In this document: positions 37,950 through 45,712 of the stretch, in pieces | How positions within the stretch are numbered: the first letter of the stretch is position 1 | How the letters are laid out: each line of letters starts with the position of its first letter | Source: a virus | Reading direction: 5' to 3' (one strand) | DNA: 45,831 bases | Virus record (IMG/VR): IMGVR_UViG_3300005253_000383 | Span: 1-45,831 of that record | Position numbers and translations under genes: made by a program | Notes under the pieces: generated by a model | Seen by the model: the letters and a program-made list of their open reading frames with translations, nothing else | Database searches by the model: none | Told to the model about the DNA's origin: nothing

Positions 37950-38842
37950 TGGCCGATACAAAAGCGCCGCCCCAAGTAGCCCCGAAGAAGTCCATGACAC
38001 CGTCGCCGGTATCTATGCGGACATCGAAGCCAGCAGAGAATTTACCGTTCGTCGGAAAGGCCAAAAAGGGAAGTCGGCCGCCGAAATGCTTATTCATGGC
38101 TGACAATGGCTGGGGCAAGACAACGATCGCAGCGCACGCCGCGGACCCTGACGAGACGGTGATCGTTATGACTCACGACGAGACAGGATTCCTGACTCTT
38201 TTGGACAATGGCCTTGCACCTGACTGTGACCAGGCTGTTCTCGAGACGTGGGCTCAGCTTACGGCTCTCCTGAAGTCGTGGATTGACGCACCTGAAATCA
38301 AATACCGGGTGATCGTATTCGACACGATGTGTGCCTTTGAGCGGCTCCTTCAAAAGAAAGTATGTGATGAGAACTTTGGCGGTGACATGTCCAGCAAGGG
38401 CTTTGGTGCCTGGCGAAATGGCCCCAAGGATTGCCTTAACGGTTGGGTCAGCTTTTTGAAACTGCTCGAGGATCTTAATCGGCGCGGAGCCACGATCATG
38501 CTTCTCGAGCAGATTTCTATGAAGCAGGCAAAGAACCCCGTTGGTGATGATTACCTGAAATTCGTTCTTCGAAGCGACGATCTGATCGCGAATGTCACAA
38601 AGGACTGGTGCTCCATGGTCCTGTTTGGTCGATGGGTGACGATTACGGACAACAAGGACAGCGAAGGCAAAAAAGCAGGCACCAAAGGTATTGGCGGTAC
38701 AGAACGGGTTGTTGTTACGTCGAACCATGATGCATGGACGGCCAAAAACCAATGCGGACTGCCTTCGGTGATTGAGATTAGTGAAGACATCACTAATGGA
38801 TGGGAAACGATACTCAGTTCAAGAGAAGGGAGACAGGCATGA
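37949..38842 (+). CDS. Sak4-like / AAA_24 single-strand annealing ATPase
   Basis: A 297-residue P-loop protein of the phage RecA-like type. Walker A is MADNGWGKTTIA (about 50-61); the next strand gives VIVMTHDETG; Walker B is RVIVFDTMCAFE, and a later segment TIMLLEQISMKQ matches the sensor strand. The N-terminal 40 residues are Pro/Lys-rich. Its position between a Cas4-type nuclease and an SSB-like protein fits a Sak4-type recombinase that anneals strands or pairs with SSB. An alternative is a generic AAA_24 ATPase. Confidence 0.82.
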   Translation: MADTKAPPQVAPKKSMTPSPVSMRTSKPAENLPFVGKAKKGSRPPKCLFMADNGWGKTTIAAHAADPDETVIVMTHDETGFLTLLDNGLAPDCDQAVLETWAQLTALLKSWIDAPEIKYRVIVFDTMCAFERLLQKKVCDENFGGDMSSKGFGAWRNGPKDCLNGWVSFLKLLEDLNRRGATIMLLEQISMKQAKNPVGDDYLKFVLRSDDLIANVTKDWCSMVLFGRWVTITDNKDSEGKKAGTKGIGGTERVVVTSNHDAWTAKNQCGLPSVIEISEDITNGWETILSSREGRQA

Positions 38843-39426
38843 AGGCTGACGCGGGGATTTATTTCGGCAAGCTCAAAGAGGTGGAAGTTGGGGCCACTGG
38901 AAAAAACAAAACCCCTAGACTCAGGCTTACCTTCGCGGTGACTGACAAGGCAAATCAAGACAATGACTGGGAAGCGCTTGACGGACAACTTGAGCGTTCC
39001 GTCGACCTGTACTTAACCGACAAGGCACTTCAGTGGACGGAAGATAAGTTAGCCGTCCTCGGGTTTGACGGTAATTATGTAAGTCCGAGCGTTCAGAGTT
39101 TTAGCCCTGAACTTTCAGCGGATGGTTGCCAGATGGAATGCACAATTAAAACGAAGCAAGACGGAAAGGGAACCTTCGAGGAGTGGACTCTCGTCATGCT
39201 TCGGGATGTTGGCACAACCGGTCTTGATCCACTCCAGGGCAACGAGCTGGATCGTTTGAGTGCGCGTTTCAAGCAAAGCCAAGCGAACACGAGAAAGCCT
39301 GAGAGTGCGCCTGGGGCACCCGTAGCAAGTAACGCTACGCTGAATCAGGGGCAGACCTCAAGCGCCCCTCCAAGGCGCGAGCCTGAAGATGATGCCCCAG
39401 TGCCTGAAGATGACACTCCGTTCTGA
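38839..39426 (+). CDS. single-stranded-DNA-binding-like protein
   Basis: A 195-residue protein. ATG 38839 overlaps the previous stop (ATGA) and follows GGGAGACAGG; an in-frame ATG at 38800 lies inside the previous gene. An N-terminal beta-rich part (IYFGKLKEVEVGATGKNKTPRLRLTF, VDLYLTDKALQW) resembles the DUF669-type phage DNA-binding fold. A Pro/Gln/Ala-rich linker follows from about 150, and the C-terminus is EDDAPVPEDDTPF, the acidic, Phe-ending tail by which SSBs recruit partners. It would protect single strands and recruit the Sak4-like ATPase. Confidence 0.75.
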   Translation: MKADAGIYFGKLKEVEVGATGKNKTPRLRLTFAVTDKANQDNDWEALDGQLERSVDLYLTDKALQWTEDKLAVLGFDGNYVSPSVQSFSPELSADGCQMECTIKTKQDGKGTFEEWTLVMLRDVGTTGLDPLQGNELDRLSARFKQSQANTRKPESAPGAPVASNATLNQGQTSSAPPRREPEDDAPVPEDDTPF

Positions 39427-39520
39427 AACGATTAGCGTCGAGCGAGTTTGGTTCTGGATCGTCTTTGTTTAGAGGCGGACAGATTGAATCGAAACGTTGT
39501 CAAAAGTTGAGGAGAGAGTA

Positions 39521-40120
39521 ATGAAAGAAGTGAGATTGTTTTGCGTACTGGTGTTGGTGTTGGCTGTGTTCGTAGGCGCGGGGTGCATAAACACGGGCAC
39601 GCATTCCCTCGCAAAACCCGTGCTGGACGGTGACGGCAATCCGACCGTCATCCATGCACAAGTGGCTAGAAGCATCAATGTCACGCGGCCAGCGCTTGGC
39701 AAAGATGGTGAAATTCTGTTGGGCCCTGACGGCTCTGTGCTGGAAGAAATACGCATCGAAACACCCATACCCGATGGTAATGGTAGCTTTTTATTGCTCC
39801 CTGGCGACGCGGTTAGGATGGTGAAAATCCGCGCTCGGAATAAAGCCATGGGCGGTGCGGCGGCCACGGGCCTCCAGAACAACGTCATGATCGAGGGCAG
39901 AGGCATAACCTTTGCCACGGGGTCGGCGGTAGACGAGATGAGTACGCCTGAGATTTTACCGAGCATTGTAGAGGGTGTCATTCAAAGCCTGGCCAGCGCC
40001 GGCGTGATCGGCATTACTGGCGGCACCTTGGACGCAGACAGCTTCCGCATATGGTTCGATTCGCTGACAGACGAAGAGCAGCAAGACCTGATTGAATCGA
40101 TATTGGCAGGGGGAAACTGA
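39521..40120 (+). CDS. putative lipoprotein
   Basis: A 199-residue protein. ATG 39521 follows GAGGAGAGAG; a TTG at 39497 is less likely. The N-terminus MKEVRLFCVLVLVLAVFVGAGC is a signal sequence ending in a Cys, near the lipobox pattern though the -3 residue is Gly rather than Leu. The body is small-residue-rich (AKPVLDGDGNPTV, GAAATGLQNNVMIEG) with a helical acidic C-terminus (LTDEEQQDLIESILAGG). An exported protein in the recombination operon is out of place and may be a cell-envelope or exclusion factor. Function unknown. Confidence 0.65.
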   Translation: MKEVRLFCVLVLVLAVFVGAGCINTGTHSLAKPVLDGDGNPTVIHAQVARSINVTRPALGKDGEILLGPDGSVLEEIRIETPIPDGNGSFLLLPGDAVRMVKIRARNKAMGGAAATGLQNNVMIEGRGITFATGSAVDEMSTPEILPSIVEGVIQSLASAGVIGITGGTLDADSFRIWFDSLTDEEQQDLIESILAGGN

Positions 40121-40209
40121 AGGTTGGGGCGGGCAAAGTATCACTGTATGCGCTTGGTGGCGGGAGTCATCTGAAAGTTTTTCAACGGAAACCTAGAAGG
40201 AGTCTGAAA

Positions 40210-40686
40210 ATGGCTAAAAGAAATGCGAGTAAAGCGGCCGAGCAGCCAAGGGCCGAAGGCGGTCTTCATCGCCGAAGAGAGTACGATGAACATCAAACGC
40301 TTCTATGCGACATGATTGATTCGGAGATTCTGAAAACGTCACGCATGGCAAGCGCCTTGAAAAAAGAGATTGACGAAGCCATTGCAGCCATGAAGGACGA
40401 AGCAAAAGATCGCAAGGCTGCTATTAAGATTCGTCAGGGTCGTTTTGATGAGCTTATGGAAAAGGTCGACGCCGGCCAGGAGCTTTGCGATGTGACGGTG
40501 TTTGTTACCCATGATTTCGAGGACGGTCTCTACATCGCGGTTCGAATGGACACGGAAGAAGAGATCGCGCGTCGACCACTTCGGGACAACGAGCGACAGC
40601 AACAGATTCAAGAGACGTTGAGCGAAGACGGTTCCGGGGATACGGAAGAAGATCCTGCCGGCGACGGCGACGGTTCGGCCGAGTAG
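40210..40686 (+). CDS. hypothetical helical acidic protein
   Basis: A 158-residue protein with site AGAAGGAGTCTGAAA. Helical N-terminal half (MIDSEILKTSRMASALKKEIDEAIAAMKDEAKDR), a short beta segment (LCDVTVFVTHDFEDGLYIAVRM) and an acidic tail (EDGSGDTEEDPAGDGDGSAE). No recognised family. The acidic tail could mimic DNA or bind a partner. Confidence 0.6.
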   Translation: MAKRNASKAAEQPRAEGGLHRRREYDEHQTLLCDMIDSEILKTSRMASALKKEIDEAIAAMKDEAKDRKAAIKIRQGRFDELMEKVDAGQELCDVTVFVTHDFEDGLYIAVRMDTEEEIARRPLRDNERQQQIQETLSEDGSGDTEEDPAGDGDGSAE

Positions 40687-40699
40687 TAAGCTGTTTACC

Positions 40700-40730
40700 G
40701 GTTTCGACACAACGGCCCTGTGTCGTGACC
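40700..40730 (+). other. perfect hairpin before the resolvase gene
   Basis: CGACACA (40705-40711) pairs with TGTGTCG (40719-40725) around a seven-base loop. The stem extends with a two-base mismatch to GGT (40700-40702) and ACC (40728-40730). It lies in the 151-base gap before the RuvC-like gene. No T-run follows, so it is more likely an RNA-stability or attenuation element than a terminator. Confidence 0.4.
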
Positions 40731-40837
40731 GACTCCGTGTTCGCGGCCTGCGTGCCGTTAGGAAACGCCCGGCGAGGTCATTGTGCACCTACTCCGCGCT
40801 GTGGCCGCGGACACTCAAAAGATGGGAGAAATTGACC

Positions 40838-41293
40838 TTGATCAAAATAGAAATAGCAATCGATCCTGGCAAGAACGGCGGGATCGCGTTTAGTATCGGC
40901 GATGATCCTGTGGACGCGATCTGTATGCCAGAAACCATGCCGGATATTCACGCTGAGCTTCTTGATATCTCGACCAAGGGAACCGTGGTACGAGTTCTTA
41001 TCGAGAACACCGGCACATATCGACCGGGAAATTCAGGTCCTGGCGCTGTCAAGTTTGCGCGGCACTGCGGACACATCGAGGCCCTTGTTTATGCGCTGGG
41101 TCTACCAAGCGAGCAGATCGCCCCAAACAAGTGGATGAAATCGTTTTTGGGGACTGTACCCAAAGACAAGAAGGAGCGAAAGCTCAAGATAAAAGAAAAA
41201 ACTCAACGGCTCTATCCACATCTGGCCGTTACGTTGTTGACCGCGGATGCACTCGGCCTTTTGACCGTATTGTGTAATTCCATGGAGAGGTGA
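40838..41293 (+). CDS. RuvC-like Holliday junction resolvase
   Basis: A 151-residue endonuclease of the RuvC/RNase-H type. I choose TTG 40838 (start IKIEIAIDPG) because GGGAGAA lies about nine bases upstream; an ATG at 40781 would add 19 unlike residues. Key acidic residues seen: Asp9 in AIDPGKNGG, Glu56 in VLIENTG and Asp137 in LLTADALGLL. The middle (ALGLPSEQIAPNKWMKSFLG) matches phage crossover-resolvase proteins. It would cut Holliday junctions formed by the recombination module. Confidence 0.85.
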   Translation: MIKIEIAIDPGKNGGIAFSIGDDPVDAICMPETMPDIHAELLDISTKGTVVRVLIENTGTYRPGNSGPGAVKFARHCGHIEALVYALGLPSEQIAPNKWMKSFLGTVPKDKKERKLKIKEKTQRLYPHLAVTLLTADALGLLTVLCNSMER

Positions 41294-41294
41294 T

Positions 41295-42812
41295 ATGGAT
41301 TTGGTTGATCAGGAAGAAAGAACACTAACCCCCTCGCGAGAGCAGAGGTTTATCCTGGATGCCGTCGAGAATGAAAGAGGTAATATTCTAATTCAGGCAT
41401 GTGCGGGCTCCGGTAAGACAACGACTTTGCGAATGATTTGCAGCGCTCTGCCTATGAATCTGCGCGTTTTGGCTGTTTGCTTCAACAAGTCCACCGCTAT
41501 TGAATTCGGGCACAAATTGCCATCGAATGTTGATGCCAGAACCATTCATTCTCTGGGATGCAAAATCATCGGGAAATCTTTGCGGGTAAAGTTTTCTATA
41601 GATAACAACAAACCTCAGCGAATTCTTGACGAGTATTGTGCAGGTCTTCCTGATTTTGGATGGACAAAGGAAGAGATAACTTCTTTCCGCAAATGCATGC
41701 TTCCGTTGCTTGATCGTGTCCGGGAAACGATGACCAATCCAGATGATAGGGATGCAGTTCTAGAACTAGCAGAGCAATTCGGTTTTGACGTTGCGGAATC
41801 CACAGTTGCACATCTTCCTGTGCTTTTGGCCTTTAACAGGCGCGAACGCAGCGTCATTTCATTTTCAGACATGATCGATCATGTGGTGCATCATGAACTT
41901 TCGTTGCCGATTTACGATGTCATTCTAATTGACGAAGCTCAAGATCTGAATGCTCTACAGATAAGCTTTTTAATGCGACTGGTTGCCGTCTCGGGCGCCC
42001 GCGTAATCGCCGTAGGCGACAAACGGCAGGCAATTTATGGTTGGCGCGGGGCTGACTCCAAGTCTATGGAGCGGATTAAATTCATTTTTGAATGTGAAGA
42101 ATATCAGCTACCCGTCTGCTATAGGTGCTCCACCGCAGTCATCCATAGCGCCCAGGAGATAGTAGGCGAGGACTGTATTCGTGCCTACCAGGATGCGCCT
42201 GAAGGCCTTGTACTGAACTATCCTCCTGAACAGCTCTCTGAGACCATGGAAAACCTAGAGCCAGGCGATATGGTGCTTTGCAGGACTAATGCGCCCTTGG
42301 TGTCTCCGTGCCTCGAAATGATTCGAAGTGGACATAAGGCTGTTATTCGTGGACGGGACATCAGGAAAAGTTTATTTGACCTTATAGAGAAGATTGAAAA
42401 GACACATCGCGGCAAAAGCCTGTCTGCTTTTTTGAATGGGTTACGGGCGCATGGCCTTGTTCAGATTGAGAGACTAGACCGAGAGAAAAAGCATGGCGCC
42501 TTGATGGTCTTTGAGGATTTGATCCAAACCATTTACGACGTGGCACAGTTCTGCGATAACGTCCAGGATCTCAAGAAGTACATTGGCGATGTTTTTAGCG
42601 AAGAGTCGGAGGGCGTTATTTTCTCTACTATTCATCGAGCGAAAGGTCTTGAGGCGCGGACTGTTGTAATTCTTGCGCCGGAACTAATACCACATCCGAT
42701 GGTAGAGCGACTGGGGGATTCTGCGTCTCTTGAACAGGAAACGAATCTTGATTACGTCGCGCGTACACGTGCGAGAGAGATTTTGTTATTTCAACCATTG
42801 AGGAATTCATAG
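41295..42812 (+). CDS. UvrD/Rep-type SF1 helicase
   Basis: A 505-residue helicase. Walker A is QACAGSGKTTTLRM (about 34-47), motif Ia-like LAVCFNKSTAIEF, Walker B VILIDEAQDLN, motif III-like VIAVGDKRQAIYGWRGAD, motif IV-V-like VIFSTIHRAKGLEARTVVIL and a final YVARTRAREILLF with the motif VI arginine. It lacks the large 1B/2B insertions of full-length UvrD, so it is a compact phage form that would process recombination or replication intermediates. The start has GGAGAGG directly upstream and lies two bases after the resolvase stop. Confidence 0.93.
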   Translation: MDLVDQEERTLTPSREQRFILDAVENERGNILIQACAGSGKTTTLRMICSALPMNLRVLAVCFNKSTAIEFGHKLPSNVDARTIHSLGCKIIGKSLRVKFSIDNNKPQRILDEYCAGLPDFGWTKEEITSFRKCMLPLLDRVRETMTNPDDRDAVLELAEQFGFDVAESTVAHLPVLLAFNRRERSVISFSDMIDHVVHHELSLPIYDVILIDEAQDLNALQISFLMRLVAVSGARVIAVGDKRQAIYGWRGADSKSMERIKFIFECEEYQLPVCYRCSTAVIHSAQEIVGEDCIRAYQDAPEGLVLNYPPEQLSETMENLEPGDMVLCRTNAPLVSPCLEMIRSGHKAVIRGRDIRKSLFDLIEKIEKTHRGKSLSAFLNGLRAHGLVQIERLDREKKHGALMVFEDLIQTIYDVAQFCDNVQDLKKYIGDVFSEESEGVIFSTIHRAKGLEARTVVILAPELIPHPMVERLGDSASLEQETNLDYVARTRAREILLFQPLRNS

Positions 42813-43327
42813 TGGCTAAAACCAGAGAAGAGTTAGAACTTGAAGGAGTACTTCTCCAGGGTCCAGTAGTACCCGATTGCCTTAAGGCCGTAAGTGACGG
42901 CTGAAGTATCCCGATGTGGATCCTGCGCAGGTTGCTGCAGGCCGATGGGGCACGTCCTACGTGCGTAATCCATGATTATGGATATTTTGAAGCGGCACTT
43001 AAATATGAGGCTGGAACATTCGAATGGGAGGTTGCTCGCGCAACGGCGGACATTCTCTTAAAACGGAATATCCATGATATGACGCGCAATCGTTTTGCAG
43101 CCGGAATTCGGTCCCAATTATTTTTCGTTGGCTTACGTATTTTCGGTGGTAGCGCAATGTGGAAACGGGGTCGAACCCTACCGATGCCACCTACGCTCGA
43201 GGATCTGTATGAATTGGAGTTCGATATTGCACCGGCCACCGAGCGATCAGCACAGATTATCGATGCGTGGAGAAAAGAGTTGATTCGAACCACGAATGGA
43301 AGAATTGAACCGGAAAAAGGAGAGTAA
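42812..43327 (+). pseudogene. DUF1353 gene with in-frame UGA
   Basis: A frame starting GTG 42812 (GAGGAATTCATA upstream, TAGTG overlap with the previous stop) runs into a UGA at 42902-42904, and the same frame continues from codon AGT to 43325. Read through, it gives VSDG-stop-SIPMWILRRLL, then VIHDYGYFEAALKYE, then EVARATADILLKR, then LRIFGGSAMW, which is the DUF1353 layout (DGxSIPxWL, HDxLY, RxxAD, RxFGG). The lost residue is the small or Cys residue between DG and SIP; TGC to TGA is one base change. The C-terminal 137 residues from ATG 42914 might still be made separately. Likely a nonsense-inactivated or read-through gene. Confidence 0.75.
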
Positions 43328-43329
43328 AC

Positions 43330-43599
43330 ATGGGTACCAAAACAGCGAATATAGATCCAAAGACAGAAAAACGCGATTTCCAATCCTTACTGGAGCGGCT
43401 ATCGGATTTAAACCATAGGGCAGACCAGGTTTTGGTATTGGCGCAAGAAAAAGCAGACGAGCTTATGGGCATACAAACGAAAGGAGAGCCTGGGGAGCCG
43501 CCCGAAGCTCAGGAGGGCATTCTCGGTGCGTGTTTCTGGCAAGCTGACCGCATCGGGATTCAACTCGGCGAAATCTCTGATCAGCTCATAAGACTTTAG
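43330..43599 (+). CDS. small hypothetical protein
   Basis: An 89-residue protein with site AAAAAGGAGAGTAAAC, two bases after the previous stop. A helical coiled-coil first half (FQSLLERLSDLNHRADQVLVLAQEKADELM), a Pro/Glu-rich hinge and a helical end. No recognised family. It precedes the HerA-like ATPase and could be its small partner, inferred from position only. Confidence 0.6.
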   Translation: MGTKTANIDPKTEKRDFQSLLERLSDLNHRADQVLVLAQEKADELMGIQTKGEPGEPPEAQEGILGACFWQADRIGIQLGEISDQLIRL

Positions 43600-43614
43600 G
43601 AGGAAAGTGGCGTC

Positions 43615-45414
43615 ATGACAAAGACGAACGCGGTCGACCTAGGAACGCGCGTTGGCAGCAATCGCCATGTCCGCATCCCCAGTGAGATCGTCACGGAAAC
43701 GCTGGCGCTACTCGGCAAGCGTGGAAGCGGGAAAAGTCACGCAGGCACCATAATTACCGAAGACATTCTTGAGGCCGGTATGTCTGTCGTGGTCATAGAC
43801 CCCCTGGACTGCTGGTGGGGTCTGCGCTCGAGCAAAGACGGGCGCCAAGAAGGCTATCCGATCGTGGTATTCGGCGGCGAGCACGCAGATGTCCCCCTGA
43901 ACGAGACCAGTGGTCGTACACTCGCCGCGCTATTGGTCGAGCAGCACATCCCCGCCATTCTGAGCCTACGCCATTTCAGCAAGAGCGCCATGAAGCGTTT
44001 TGTCGCCGATTTCTGCGAGGAGCTTTACAGGCTAAAAGGCAAAAAGGTCAATCGTGAACCCCTGCACGTCATGATCGACGAGGCGGACATGTTCTGCCCG
44101 CAGCGTGTCATGGGTGAGGACGCACGGGTTACGGGTTCCATAGACAATCTCGTGCGCCGCGGTCGGTCCAGCGGCATAGGCGTGACACTGATTACGCAGC
44201 GCGCGGCCGTTATCAATAAGGACGTACTCACGCAGACCGAAGTGCTTTTCGCGTTTCGGATGACGGGGCCTCAAGACAAGAAGGCCATCAAGGATTGGAT
44301 TGAGAATAACGCCGACAGCGATCGTCAAAGAGAGATCCTAACGTCTCTAGCGAAACTGCCTATCGGACAGGCCTGGGTGTGGAGCCCCGGATGGCTCAAC
44401 CTGCTCGAAGAGGTAAAGATTCGAGACCGGCGGACCTTCGATAGCTCATTCACCCCGAAGGTAGGCGAGGAACGCCGTAGCCCTAAGAAATTGGCCGACG
44501 TTGACCTTGATGCCATAAGCGAGAGCCTGGCAGGAGCCATCGAAGAAGCAGTCGCCAACGATCCGAAGATCCTCAAGCGAAAGGTCGCGGAACTATCGCG
44601 GGAACTCGAGAAGGCGAAGGGGAATGGATCTGCGACGGCGGGGAACATGGATCAGGAAGCGTTGCAGCGTGCTGTGGACACGGCAATAGAGAAAAGGGAC
44701 GAAGACTGGAACTCCGCGATAAGCCTATGCGTAGCGAATGCTCAAACGCGGAAAGCTGAGACTCAAGCTAGTATTTCGAAAGCATTTAGTATTGTGGATG
44801 TCATCTTTGAGGACCTCGCGATCGTCGGGCCTTCCCCGGTACGACAATCGCCAACACTAACGACGCACGATAACGTGGCGGCCCCTACAAAATCGGGCGG
44901 TGGGGCCGCCTTTGGGGGAACCGAGCGGAAAATTCAATCGACGAAAAACATTCCCGGTCTCGGAAGGTGTCCTGCAGCGATCCTGTCTGTAATTGCCTCA
45001 TTTCCGAATGGTTGCACAAAGCGTCAATTCTCTTTCCTGAGTGGATACGTCCTTAATGGTTCAAGTATGAAGGCTGGCTTGTCTTGCCTTCGAAGTCAAG
45101 ACTTGATCGAAGCTCGAGGCGAGCTCTTCTTTGCGACCCAGGCCGCGCATGATCAGTTTGGGCCATTTCCGCCTAAGCCGACTGGTATTGAATCTCAGGA
45201 GTATTGGCTGTCGAAGCTTGGGAAATGTCCATGGGAGTTCATGCAGGAATTCATCGCGGTTTATCCAATTGCGTTGACAAAAGCGCAGCTTGGTGAGCGC
45301 ACTGCCTATGTCGAGAATGGTTCAAGCATGAAGGCGGGCTTATCGCGACTTCGGAGCCTTTATCTGATCAATGAGGGAACGGATATGCGGGCTAGCGAAG
45401 AGCTTTTTGATTGA
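43615..45414 (+). CDS. HerA/FtsK-like ATPase with C-terminal twin repeats
   Basis: A 599-residue protein with a VirB4/HerA-type ATPase core: IVTETLALLGKRGSGKSHAGT (Walker A at about 34-42), DPLDCWWGL after it, Walker B LHVMIDEADMF and SGIGVTLITQRAAVI with a sensor and arginine-type LVRRGRSS. A charged coiled-coil linker (KVAELSRELEKAKGNG) follows near 330. The C-terminus carries two similar winged-helix-like units: GYVLNGSSMKAGLSCLRSQDLIE and, 90 residues on, AYVENGSSMKAGLSRLRSLYLIN. It may move or clear DNA in recombination or replication. Function beyond the ATPase is unknown. Confidence 0.85.
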   Translation: MTKTNAVDLGTRVGSNRHVRIPSEIVTETLALLGKRGSGKSHAGTIITEDILEAGMSVVVIDPLDCWWGLRSSKDGRQEGYPIVVFGGEHADVPLNETSGRTLAALLVEQHIPAILSLRHFSKSAMKRFVADFCEELYRLKGKKVNREPLHVMIDEADMFCPQRVMGEDARVTGSIDNLVRRGRSSGIGVTLITQRAAVINKDVLTQTEVLFAFRMTGPQDKKAIKDWIENNADSDRQREILTSLAKLPIGQAWVWSPGWLNLLEEVKIRDRRTFDSSFTPKVGEERRSPKKLADVDLDAISESLAGAIEEAVANDPKILKRKVAELSRELEKAKGNGSATAGNMDQEALQRAVDTAIEKRDEDWNSAISLCVANAQTRKAETQASISKAFSIVDVIFEDLAIVGPSPVRQSPTLTTHDNVAAPTKSGGGAAFGGTERKIQSTKNIPGLGRCPAAILSVIASFPNGCTKRQFSFLSGYVLNGSSMKAGLSCLRSQDLIEARGELFFATQAAHDQFGPFPPKPTGIESQEYWLSKLGKCPWEFMQEFIAVYPIALTKAQLGERTAYVENGSSMKAGLSRLRSLYLINEGTDMRASEELFD

Positions 45415-45447
45415 GCTGGGGGAATACGTATATGGGGAATTTTCTGA

Positions 45448-45699
45448 ATGAGTAATACCAAAAAGTTCAGCGTGATCTACGCGGATCCGCCATGGAAGTA
45501 TAGCGACAAGCAAAGTGCCGGCAACCGCGGGGCGGAGTTTAAGTATCCGTGTATGACCATAGCCGAGCTAATTCATTTTAGGGTCGACGGGCGCTGCGTG
45601 TACGACTTGGCGGCCGAGAATTCCGTGTGCTTCCTGTGGACGACAGGCCCGATGATGCCCGAAGCGCTCAAGCTACTCGCTTCCTGGGGGCACAGATAG
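45448..45699 (+). CDS. truncated MT-A70 family adenine methyltransferase
   Basis: An 83-residue frame with the MT-A70 catalytic motif DPPW (FSVIYADPPWKYS, about 8-20), YPCMTIAELI and SVCFLWTTGPMMPEALKLLASWGHR. The family normally runs to about 180-200 residues, continuing after WGHR with RYKxxxxW. Here a TAG follows directly, and AAAGGAGAGGG of the next gene follows at once, so about half the enzyme, including its SAM-binding end, is missing. It is probably inactive, having lost its 3' part by deletion. Confidence 0.75.
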   Translation: MSNTKKFSVIYADPPWKYSDKQSAGNRGAEFKYPCMTIAELIHFRVDGRCVYDLAAENSVCFLWTTGPMMPEALKLLASWGHR

Positions 45700-45712
45700 A
45701 AAGGAGAGGGAC

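Noticed and set aside
42902-42904. UGA read as an amino acid throughout the phage
   Set aside because: Many genes end in ATGA overlaps with a downstream start, so UGA acts as stop here.
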